NCBI GenBank assembly: GCA_013368315.1
Contig: JAACJM010000142.1
Location: 149,636 to 213,635, forward strand
Direction: 5' to 3'
Length of the DNA: 64,000 nucleotides
Origin: Tetrapyrgos nigripes
Lineage: Eukaryota; Basidiomycota; Agaricomycetes; Agaricales; Campanellaceae
In this document: piece after piece, positions 24,779-34,646 of the stretch
Position numbering within the stretch: the first letter of the stretch is position 1
Layout of the letters: every line of letters starts with the position of its first letter
The notes under the pieces: generated by a model
Seen by the model: only the letters and a program-made list of their open reading frames with translations
Told to the model about the DNA's origin: nothing
The model's database searches: none
Made by a program: the position numbers and the translations under genes

Positions 24779-25691
24779 TCACAACAGTCGTAAAAACACC
24801 CACTGAGATACCCAAAATGTCGAAACCAAAGCGGTACTACCCAATAAAGCAGGACTATGTCTCGACACACCCGCTCCATTCGACTGACTACCGGCAGTCT
24901 GAGTCGTAGAACCCGATTGAACAATAATAGAAGGTGCTGTAGGGGAAGGGATATCCGACTCTGCCACAGTCAAAGTATAGACTGCCAGTCTATCTCCAAG
25001 AAAATGATTATGCTTGATATGGTCGGTGAGTTCTGCTCGATCACAAGCAAGTCCGGGTGTAGAGTCATCGCCAACTTGAATGGCTGCGTTGGAATCTGTG
25101 AGCTCGCAATCTTCGGTGAAGTTGAGGAAGGAGTTGTCGGAGGTTTCGAAGGTCCAGGAGTCACCGTTGGAGACTAGGGTGCCTATAAAATTGAGATGGA
25201 TGGTATCAGTGTCGGGACTCACACTGCGAGGATGGTGTGAAATAAGAAGTATGAAAAAGGTATTCAAACGCACCTGTAATGGTAGAAGTATATGGACTAA
25301 CAGTAACAGAAGGATCATCCTGAAAAACAGGAGGCAATGTCGTGGCTGAAGGAACATTTAGAACCCTCTCCTCGATGTACGTTGTATACTCCACTCCGTC
25401 AGAACGGGTCCGTCCGATTGGACTGGCAGTAGCGATACTCGTGAGTGTATATTGCATCCCAAAGATTGTTTCGGAGAAGGGACTGGGCATGTAGAACGTT
25501 ATGGTGTGTATGGTTGGAGTTGGGCCAGAATTGGAGGATGAGGAATCGTCTCTGATTACGAGGGCATTGGTGAATAGGAGGATCCCTATAAAAGCAAAGG
25601 CGTGGGTTAGTATAGAGACTTAGTGGTGAACGCAGTTTAAAATTGAAGGCTCGCCTTGCACACACAAAATCGCCACCAAAGCACGAATCAT
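24779..25691 (-). CDS. Secreted protein with GPI-anchor-like tail, paralogue B
   Basis: 250 residues in 3 exons: 25691-25655, 25585-25274, 25182-24779. Exon 1 is 37 nt as in paralogue A, and intron positions and phases match. Shared motifs include IGRTRSDG, YIEERVLNVPSATTL, SPYTSTITG and LVSNG.WTF.TS..SFLNFT. The tail (NGAGVSRHSPALLG, then hydrophobic residues) is GPI-like. At the homologous first splice site A has GT (CAAA then GTAAAT), whereas B has GC (CAAG then GCGAGC), giving a GC-AG intron. An alternative GT 10 nt upstream would also keep frame. Tandem duplication is evident. Confidence 0.8.
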
Positions 25692-26106
25692 GATCTAGAA
25701 AGGAAAGAATGAGGTAGTTGGATTAGTGCTTGAGGACGGAGAGAAAGAATGCGTGCCAAGTCAATGGCAGTCGTATATATAAGTTCCAAAGCTGATGCTT
25801 ATCATTGTACGTTGATCACCATGGGTTCCGCCAAGGTTCCGCTTTCAGTTGGAATTCTATGGAACCGGGGGGAGGTAACTCAGGCACCGAAAGTATCAGC
25901 CTGCAGATGGTGGGACAATGGTGAGGATACTATTCAGTACCTCTCGTTCAGCAATAAATGAGACGAAGAGGGTATGCAATTAACTCAGCTACATAACCAG
26001 GATAGGTGTCCCTTCACCATCGACGCATCTAGTCTATAAAGTCTATGTTTTGTTTCCAGCCGCCTGCTCCACAGAAGTAGCGTAGAATTTTGGAAGGATC
26101 TAAGAT
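25692..26106. other. Intergenic
   Basis: About 415 bp. TATATAAG at about 25775, roughly 85 bp upstream of the start of paralogue B on the minus strand, is a plausible TATA box at a position similar to that in paralogue A. No gene seen. Confidence 0.5.
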
Positions 26107-27360
26107 CTAAGCATTCATGATAACTTTCTTCTCGTCAGATTCCTTTTTTAATAATTCTGCCTCCTCTGTTTGCTTCTGAGTCTGAGCATTTGCGATGCTG
26201 AGGTATGTGTCTGTTGGGTGAGTATAGTTGTCAGGATTCGTAGTAATAAAATTGAAAGCATTTAGAAGCATAAGTCGAAGGAAAGAAGGATGACATGATA
26301 ACAAGTGGTACTCACTCCAGAATAAACTGACCACACTAACCACCACGAATCGCAGGTGGGGTGGGACGATGGAAAAGTTGATAATTTGGGTTGGGATGAA
26401 TACTCCCCTGAGAAAGGAAAGCGGAAAGGAAGAGAAGTCAGTCAATCGAAGACGATAAGCAAAAGATGAATAAAGTACATACCAGTTACGTATCAGAGTA
26501 GGGACGTATGCCTACAGATGAGGTCCAATAAGTACAGATCAAACGAGGAATAACGAGTTCGGCAGATGATTACCGCTTCAAGACGAGGCCAGGCTTCCTG
26601 GGGTTTACCCTCTAGTACACTCATTGAACTGAAGAAGAAGGCTACGGCGGCTAGAAAAGGGGGAAGTATTCGTAAACGGCAAGGAAGAATGTGGAAGGAA
26701 AATGACTCACCTGGTGTGAGGACGGCTTGGTCTAACCAGACCTAGAAGAATGTACATGCGGTCAATACACAGACAGGAAAGCAGGGGTGAAGAGGAGGAT
26801 ATTTAAGATATGAATCCCACTAACTCGGTATATGATGGCTCGAGTGGGACTGGCAAATTTGATCCTGTTGAGAAACTGGAACCATTTCGTGATGGCAGGG
26901 CCGAAGAAACATCCTGGTTATTGGAAGAGGGATATGTCAGCGTTGAATGAGCGTAATGGACTTTGGAAGTTGTAGATGATGGACGAGAGCCAAACGGACC
27001 TCCGTAGAATGTCAAGCGTGCTGTCCGAGCAAACTGTCGAGGTATTTAGTATGCGCTCCAATGAGGTAAACATAAGTATCCACAAAAAAGTGGGTTGCTC
27101 CAACGTGTGCCAAGTGACCGCTGCCACGTCGAAAGGGTCGTTCAAACCGAGAAACGACTACTCACATCATGGTCCCATCCCCTCTTCTCAACTCCCTGTT
27201 GGGCTATAACATCCCCAGCACCAAAAAGAAAGCCAGCAGTAGCGCATTGCGTGAACATAGGTCGACGTATCAAGGCCGCGCTGTATTGGGAAAGGGATAA
27301 GTAAGGGCTAAAACGCGTGTAAGAAACCCCTTACTTGTACAGCTTGAGAATTGAGGCCAT
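26107..27360 (-). CDS. Mpv17/PMP22 family membrane protein
   Basis: 198 residues in 9 exons: 27360-27335, 27280-27166, 27033-27000, 26913-26825, 26741-26711, 26650-26574, 26511-26483, 26407-26316, 26210-26107. Family landmarks: RRPMFTQCATAGFLFGAGDVIAQQ, shown here split as RRPMFTQC and GAGDVIAQQ; RTARLTFYGG; FFGPAITKWFQFL; VWLDQAVLTP; and the C-terminal signature NWGVFIPTQIINFSIVPP with FVVVSVVSLFWNTYLS. Four membrane helices are expected. Relatives sit in the inner mitochondrial or peroxisomal membrane (Sym1, Mpv17, PMP22) and are thought to act as channels or in metabolite balance. Which compartment applies here is not visible. The very short first exon (MASILKLYN) is supported by family length. 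Confidence 0.88.
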
Positions 27361-28889
27361 ATCCGGTTGCTGGACGATGCGGGTGTAGAGAGATAGGAAG
27401 GAAAGAAGGTGGGGTAATGACAAAATTTGTTGGCGGGGTCGGCTCTGGTCGGCTCAAGGTCGGCTAATGGGCACTTTAGGGCAGGTCAGTCTCAGGCGAC
27501 TGGGCACGTGGTTTCCTTTTCTCCATTCGCGTCGCATTGGCAAGAGGTCAAGTTCATTGCAATTACTTGTGTATCGCAATCTGACCAACAGGCATCTTGC
27601 AGAGTAGGACAAGATTGAGTAAAATCTGGATCAACTAGAAGATATACACCGTAGTGGGCGAATTCTTCATTGGATCAGCCGATAGCGAAGGTCCATCATC
27701 TAGTACTATGGCCTGCTAAAGAGAAAGCTCTGCTTGTAAACCAGGAATCATGCTCCTTTCTTATAAAACATATTTATAGTTATGTCTACCATCCCATGCC
27801 TTAAAGGCTGAACTGTCAGCGGACTCCGTTGAACGGAGCTTCTGTGTCGATCCACCCTTCAAGTTCCTCCGTCTCCGAGACGACTGGCCGCATATGAATA
27901 CCTATCAAGAAGTAGTACTGTTCAAACAGTCTTCTATCTGCACTGTATCGGGCCAAGGCCAACTTATTATTACAGTTTTATCCCAAACACAGACTATTGT
28001 GAACGAAGTGAATAGTAATGCGAACCTCTTATATTTCAAAAGCAATGTCGACCTTGATCTGGTATGAGCGGCTGATCGTACAAGTTAGATTGCTTTGTAG
28101 TATTCCCCGTGTGGATCCCAAATGGAGGGAAAGATTTGAGCCGGTGGATCACCAGAATAGGTTTCTGATATGAAGATAATAGATATTCCAGGGATGGCTG
28201 TCAATTTAAGGGGTCTGTGAATGCGGAGCGCCTAATTCTGTGGCAGTCTTTTTCAGGATGGTTCAAAAGCAAGAGAAGACATCGACCTACTGTCCGACAG
28301 TTGAAGTAGTGCACGATTGATGCACGATGGAACTTTGCACGCGAGCAGTACATGAATAACGGCTTCAAACCTGGCGGGAGGCGAATGCAACTGGCACGAA
28401 GGTCCAGCATAGCTTCTGGATTCGAGCCGGCTAAAGTGCAAAACGGATGTAGCATTGATCCTTGAGATATAGTAGATGCTAAAATACTGGTAACCCATAC
28501 GAAACATTGACGGTTCACCTCGGTCAGTGTGGTGGCGGTTAAAATTTTAGTCTATCGCATAAGCCGCTGCTATGTCGTGACCATCGTCGCCTTTTTAAAG
28601 TAGTACTCTCAGGTTGGGACGGGGGTCTATCGCGCTGGGAAATAAAGTACGCATATCTTCCTCAAACGATGGCCTCAATCGCGAGTATGCAGCGATCACT
28701 ATCTCCATAACAAGAACATATTACATTCCTTCGAAGATTTCCAGAACTACACCGTGTCAACGTTTTGGGGTATAAATGTGAGCAAAGTACTCAAAAACAT
28801 TGAAACTCGTAGTCCATCAAATAATAAACCCGTTCACAAAAATCTGATTCAATCAAACTGTTTCTTTAACGAACTGGAAACTTTACAAA
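27361..28889. other. Gene-poor intergenic, 1.5 kb
   Basis: No open frame with recognisable content or good splice context on either strand. The overlapping minus-strand frames at 28201-28518 look like chance frames. Confidence 0.6.
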
Positions 28890-29767
28890 TCAATAGCCAG
28901 CATGGCAGAACCCATCGCTGTTGGTGATATAGTTAATGCTTCCATCAGGCTGACTCTGTCCACCAGCATTGATGGCAGTCTCGGGACCTTGGCAGCCAGT
29001 GTAGAGGGAGCAAGTCAACAATGGGCTTCCGTTCTGTCAATCCATGGAGAATTATTAGAAACAAATGTCGAACAAGGATTTTATCGCACTCGGCGTACGC
29101 ACCTTTCCGTTCACATCGTGATAGGTGTTGATGAAGACACATCCTTTAACATTCAAGCACATAGCCTTGCAGTCTGAATGGTAGGTAGATACACTCGTCG
29201 TTAGCTTACTCATCTAAGCACATCAATTGAAATTTGCGACTGACCGTCAACGGTATCCACCAGACCGTAAGTCAAATATCCATCCACCTGAGTAGCAGCG
29301 TTGAGATTACTGAATGTCTGCTTCCATCCATCGCTGGGAGGAGGAGGGTTCTGGGGGTTCTGAGGGTTCTGAGGAGGAGGAGGAGGAGGAGGCTTAGGGC
29401 AATGCAAGACCGGAAGGAGGTCGAGGAGCTTGCAGATCAACTAGATATAATATGGACAAAGTCCGAGGTCAGTACAACAATTCACATCGGAGGCGCCAAC
29501 CCAAAAACTCACGCTATCCTTCAAATGCGGAATGAAGATCTTGAAGATATCCAAATGCTCTGGGTGGTCACCGTAATACCAACCTGGATATGCTCCTTTT
29601 TTCCATGGAGGACTGGGCGCCCCGTAGTGATTACCAGCGGTCAGAGTGGATCCGAGGGTGAGCGAGAGGGCAGCATTGGTGCTTTCTGCAGCAGGCACTG
29701 CGGAGACCGGTGCAATGAGAGCACTGGTGAATGCAGCAACGATGGTGATGAAACCGGTGAGTTGCAT
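28890..29767 (-). CDS. Small secreted Cys-containing protein with Pro/Asn repeat
   Basis: 221 residues in 4 exons: 29767-29513, 29440-29245, 29173-29103, 29033-28890. Signal peptide (FITIVAAFTSALIAPVSA), a Trp/Tyr-rich region (YPGWYYGDHPEH), then a low-complexity PPPPPPPQNPQNPQN hinge. The C-terminal domain contains SNLNAATQVDGYLTYG, DCKAMCLNVKGCVFINTY, HDVNGKNGSPLLTCSLY and GGQSQPDG. This C-terminal domain matches a secreted family common in wood- and litter-decay mushrooms whose function I do not know. Six or more cysteines suggest disulfides. The plus-strand frames here are antisense shadows. Confidence 0.8.
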
Positions 29768-30093
29768 TGTTGTAAGCGATTATCGATCTTGGGGTTGAGG
29801 ATGCTATAGTATTCGACATTACCATCGAGGTTTTATACGTCTCGTCCCCTGCACACATTGCTGTAAGAGTACGCCGCCACTGTCTGTAATCACAGCAAAT
29901 CAGGAGAGGACGCGAACGTTTAGCATCACGCACGTCAAGCTTCAACTGAGCGGGACACATTTCTCGGTCTCATCAAGGAACAACATCACAAGGACATAGC
30001 AACACAGACATACAGGAGGCTAAAACGGTCAGACAAATGATCTTCTGAAGGAGCATGAATAGATGAAATCAGAAATAAAAGCAAGGGAAGAAG

Positions 30094-30535
30094 AGTCAGG
30101 TAAGATTCTAGAACTACTCACTGCATCGACATCGTCAAAGAGTAGTGGGCTTTTCTTCTTTAGCAGAGCCTGCAGTTAGGTGCTCCGGGATCTATGTGAA
30201 GACGAGAGATAGGAGGTTAGCTCCAATATTATGAGAATGATGGTGCAAATACTTTCAGAAGAATCATTCAGCACAGCGATAGACACGTTTTATCGAGGAA
30301 CAGGGGCTGAAACACCAAGAACTTAGGCGTTCTGTCAGTGGGCCCCAGCATCGGATGCAATATCCAAATTTCAAATACCGTGAATAGGAGTTGAATCAAA
30401 GTTGAATAGTAGGCTCAAGTTTTACCAATGACTTAAATGTCCTCAGCTGAGTATTCTGGACAGACGTAAGTACTACCGTTTGGGAATCTGATCGACGTAC
30501 CTCAGACTGCAGGCTTTTGAACTGTTGATTGAGCT
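30094..30535 (-). repeat. Inverted duplication, left arm (gene fragment)
   Basis: This stretch is the reverse complement of about 63590-64000, with scattered substitutions and small indels. On the coding (minus) strand it resembles spliced gene sequence: an exon-like piece ending SLQSE before a GTACGT donor, and another with PEHLTAGSAKEE after an ATAG acceptor and before GTGAGTAG. In this arm that exon is frame-shifted (stop soon after KEE), whereas the right arm reads through. It is thus a decayed copy. No family recognised. Confidence 0.65.
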
Positions 30536-30540
30536 TCAAG

Positions 30541-31448
30541 TGGTTGATTGGATGTAAGTTACACTGGCGGCTGGCGCTCTTACAGAATCACTGAGACCTC
30601 CAAACTGTGGCCTGACGGTGTTGTCACATCTGAGTGACGTCAGTCGCGCGGAAAGTGCCGAAATTACCCCTATTCACGTTTATTCACCTGGGGAAGGCTG
30701 AGGCTGGGCTCTCACAGGGAGTATCGCAGACAGAGAAGCTCTTCATTGAGACCATATACTCTAGCATTCCTTGAATCCGTTTTGCTTCCTGTCAGTTCTC
30801 GCGTTGACTTCGCATAATATGCTAACATCAAGCAGGTCAACTTTGATCAAAGTTGAGATCGACACGACGTTTGAAGGCTGGATGGTAATTTACATGTGCG
30901 ATGCCTTAGGCGCAGAGTATGGTCCATTCTTCCTTCTCTTCACGTCCAGAAGATTGCAAATTACCTTTGAACCCTCCAGGGAGTGGATCGGGGTAGATAC
31001 TATCGGGCCTCAATCATCACATACTTGGATGAGTATGAAAATGGTCATTGCACATGGTTCACCTGTAGAGGATCCTCTCCGCCTTCGAATGTGCCAAAGG
31101 AACCATCTACTGCGTCGAGCCAGTATTCGAAGCTCGCACCTTGGATAGACATATACAAGTTGATGACTTACTAGTAGACACTCACGCCCTAGAAAACTGC
31201 TTTTTTATCTTCCACAAGATCGTCCAGCTGTAGCAGTGTCACGGGTCCAAAGTAATCATATAATCGCAAATATCCAGCGATACGTTGGGGAGAGACTTTT
31301 TGAGCGACATCATCCTGGGTCCTACATCCAGGATCCTCTACACGCTCAACAACCCGAGATGAAGACAGACGGTGGTCGAAATGTACGGTCGCACCACAAT
31401 ACTGTCTTGATTTTCTGCGTATTGTTATTCCTCCTAACTACTACATCA
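30541..31448. other. Unassigned stretch with possible exon remnants
   Basis: Overlapping plus-strand frames (30771-31148 and 30983-31174) have moderately coding-like sequence, but no domain, start context or splice pattern convinces me. No other feature seen. Confidence 0.3.
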
Positions 31449-31600
31449 TGAAGGAGATGTGGGCCACCACTGCGTGTGGCAATGACGAGGCCCAAAGGAA
31501 AGGAAGTGACTGGCAAGTGCTAAATGCGCGCTGTCAACTGTTCGGTTCTGGAGTCCGAGTCGTAAATTAGTAAGAAAATCTCGAGAAAATCATATATCTA
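31449..31600 (+). repeat. Dispersed hairpin repeat with GGGCCAC stem, copy at 31.4 kb
   Basis: Contains GGGCCACCACTGCGTGTGGC followed by AATGACGAGGCCC (31461-31493), which folds as nested stems GCCAC/GTGGC and GGGCC/GGCCC. The first ~52 bases are identical to 40835-40886, and similarity resumes at AAGAAAATCTC near the 3' end, so the unit is about 150 bp. Related hairpins are at 63237 (+) and, inverted, at 40559, 61270 and 62702. Confidence 0.65.
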
Positions 31601-31659
31601 AATTGCATAGCCATGCACGGGAGCCTCAAGTTATAACAACAAGTCCCTAAAGGACACTC

Positions 31660-31905
31660 GTAACGCTGTAACTCTCATGGATGGTGAGCAGCGATGAGCA
31701 ATGATGGGCGTCAAATGGTGTTGCAGACCACGCGTTTTTGCGGCAACAGCCGGTGACCTGTGATGAAATGGCACCCGTAGTGAAGAAGCGGCATACCGGC
31801 ATGGCCGGAGTTTACCGACTGAATACGAGACGCATCGAGCACAGCCAGTGGCCACACGCAGGAGCGTCAGGTTATAAGAACGAGACCCTAAAGGGCCTCG
31901 TAATT
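31660..31905 (+). repeat. Dispersed repeat homologous to 63.28-63.47 kb
   Basis: Shares with 63275-63472 the blocks ATGGATGGTGAGCAGC, TTGCGGCAAC, CAGGTTATAAGAACGAGACC and CTAAAGGGCCTCGTAATT. It ends in the near-palindrome ACGAGACCCTAAAGGGCCTCGT. About 240 bp, with no coding potential. Probably a non-autonomous mobile repeat. Confidence 0.6.
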
Positions 31906-32202
31906 CCCAATTCAGGGACCTAGGTTCACGACATCGCTGTGGCTTTCCTCTTTGAGTTTGCCCAGTCTTTTGACAAGTTCCTAGCACATTTCTCTACGAT
32001 GTGTTGAAGAAACGAGCCCCTACATCAATTTCCTTTTATATCTATGCTCCTATTCCTTTTTCCTATCATCGTTACCTCTCTCCGTTCCCGCCTCATATCT
32101 GTTTGTGTATGTATCTGATCCGCCCGCACCGAGCCTCACATATACCGTACAACTTCGTCTGACACACCTCAGTTGTTCCCACTACGTTGTGTGAACCCTG
32201 AG

Positions 32203-33370
32203 GCCCAGTGAAAAGTCAGTTTCCCCAGAGCGAACCAGAGCGAATGTGCACCCGCAAATGATCGAAAAAAAATGAGCTGGACAGAGCCTGAGTGAGTCGC
32301 GTTGTAGATAGCTTAGGTTTGACACATACTTGTCTTCTTACCACTATGTTAACTCAACTAGCTTGATTATCTTAGGCTGTTTTGGCCATCTCTCGACTAT
32401 AATATATTGTCTATGGTATGTCCATGTACATATGATACTGTAGTATCTGCATCTTAGCTATTTGACATGGTACTTCCCTTGCACTATCTTCATTTCTACT
32501 CAACAAGTTCGGCAGGTCCCGAGCATCTTGAAAAGTTCAAAGTCATTTCTGATCGCTTCCCAGCGTTCTTCTTCCTTCTACCACCACCATCTTCTGCCGA
32601 CATCCTTCCCTTCCTTTTGCCCATCCACTTCCGCTGCCCGCTAACTCCCTGGCCAACGTCGTCGTGATCTGCAAAGGCGTTACATGTCTGTGTGAGAGCG
32701 AGGGGAAGGAAATGAGAAGGGCAAGTGGATTTCTCGTTGTTCAGTGAGTCTTCTGTATCGCGTTATCTTCTTTCTCTAACCCGCCTTTTGCATTAGGCGA
32801 ATTTGTATGGATATCTAGGCTCCCGGTGCGTCTTGGATGCGCCACCGTATCATCGCAGTACTGATGGACTTCTTACGCAGCTATTTTCCACTTTGCGATT
32901 GTCCACGTCGGTACGTTCTCTTCCGGAAACTCTGCATTATGCCTTTCCTGACACAGAACCTACGTACGCAGATTTGTTTGGGCATTTTTGGACAGGACAT
33001 CGGTGTAGAAGGTATTATGGCGGTAGGTGCAGGAGAATGCATTTTATTACAGTGTATTTCTACTATGTACACCATGTACTGTACCAAATTGTACCGTAAC
33101 GAATCATAGCTATATGAACCAGAGCAAGCCAGAGCGAACCAAAGCGGGTGCAGAATTGGGTGCACCCTATTCAAACCAAACGGACAAGAGCGAATGAGAG
33201 CGAATATACTCAAAATCTTCCAAAAAATGCTCGCTCGGACTCAGTTTGACTCAATGCAGATAATGAGTGGTGCACAATTTTGTAACGAGAGCGAACACAG
33301 GCGAGTCAGACTGAGCGTCTTTTGGACATTCGCTGGGGTTCGCTCTGGGCCCATTGACTTTTCACTGGGC
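32203..33370. mobile_element. Non-autonomous TIR element, 1.17 kb
   Basis: Left end GCCCAGTGAAAAGTCA is the exact inverse of the right end TGACTTTTCACTGGGC. Inside, both ends continue with CCAGAGCGAACC and GCGAATGT, so the terminal repeat reaches about 45-50 bp with gaps. CTGAG flanks both sides (32198-32202 and 33371-33375), a candidate 5-bp target duplication. Subterminal AGAGCGAA motifs recur. No transposase frame. A 30-bp piece of the left flank (ending GTGTGAACCCTGAG) recurs at 33496-33525. Confidence 0.7.
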
Positions 33371-33778
33371 CTGAGGTGTGTCCTTTATACTTACACTTAC
33401 CCATATATATATAACTGATTCCATTATATTAACTACAGTACTTTTACTTACAAGTACTCTTCTCTTACAGGTACTGTAGTATATTCAATCAAGTTGTTCC
33501 CACTACGTTGTGTGAACCCTGAGTATTTTTACTTACAAGTACTCTTCTCTTACACGATGGGGGCTGCAGCCCTACTTTTTTGCGTTTACGCACGATGTGT
33601 GGGACTCAGAGTCTCCCCGGGGGCAGGACATCCTGCCTATCTGCCTCGGGGGCCTGTTTATCGGCATAAATCGGACTCAATACCCACTAAAACCCCAGTA
33701 TTGGTAACCCAATCGTCGGGCAGTGTATGTTCCCGTCTTAGGAGCCCTTGCCACGTGGCGCGTACTAATTTTGGGCTT

Positions 33779-33918
33779 CACGCCGAAAAGGGACAAATAT
33801 CCGCTCGACGGAGACATGTACTGAAAGGTAAAAACTGTACTGAAACATGATATATCAGTACAATAATATTTTTCGGTACACCTTTCCGTCGAGCGGAAAG
33901 TTGTCCCTTTTCGGCGTG
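33779..33918. repeat. Foldback/MITE-like palindrome
   Basis: About 45-bp arms starting CACGCCGAAAAGGGACAA and ending in its inverse TTGTCCCTTTTCGGCGTG, around a ~50-bp centre with an inner TGTACTGA/TCAGTACA palindrome. CTT is present on both sides (possible 3-bp duplication). Could form a long hairpin transcript. Confidence 0.7.
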
Positions 33919-34646
33919 CTTATTCCTTTCTTTCCGTACTTATTTCCGGCTTGCCATGCGGCAGTCAAGCTGGAGTCGCTCATTGATCATGAACACCCAC
34001 CTAGCCTCTACTTCCCTCTCAGAAAAGGGTCTATCATCTTTCTGGACTACTCGTTCACACCTAGGCTTCCATATTAGATATGCAGATTCTGCTATTAGGT
34101 TTCTCCACAGTCATTCGTCACCTGTCCTTCGTTTGTCGTCTGTGCTCCAACTATTGTACCAAGGGCTGGGCGTTCCCGTTCTGGCGTTCGGCTTCGTTTT
34201 TCTCAGAGTTTCCCAGCCATTTCCCATATGAGTCCCTGGCCTGGAGGGGAGGAAGCTTCTTTGAGGTTGCAGGATGGCTGCCGCTGGAAGACATATCTTG
34301 TCCGAGTATGTATCTGAAGATAAGCTGGGCGAGGGATAAATGCGGGATTGTATGTGAGTCCAAGAATGTGAAGAGATTTTGTATGTTTATAGTCAAATGA
34401 AGAAGCTAATGAGAGCCGGTATATCTACTGTTCGTTTCTAAAGTCAGCTGTAGCATAGCTGTACATGTGCTGACAGCTCCGATGATCATTCAGCGTCTAT
34501 GGCCAATATAAAGGTCTCAGCATTGTTACAACAGTTTCCTTAACAGCTTGTCCTGAACCCTCACTACAGTAAGTACTCGATACCCTTTCCTCAGGATTCC
34601 TTTGACCCCTACGTTTTTCAGCTCGACTCTCGAAACTTCCTCCGTT

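Noticed and set aside
28902..29809. Plus-strand frames of 91 and 191 codons
   Set aside because: Antisense to the spliced minus-strand secreted protein gene, whose signal peptide, splice sites and family match are convincing.
32462..33213. Several 60-110-codon frames
   Set aside because: Lie inside the non-autonomous TIR element and match nothing.
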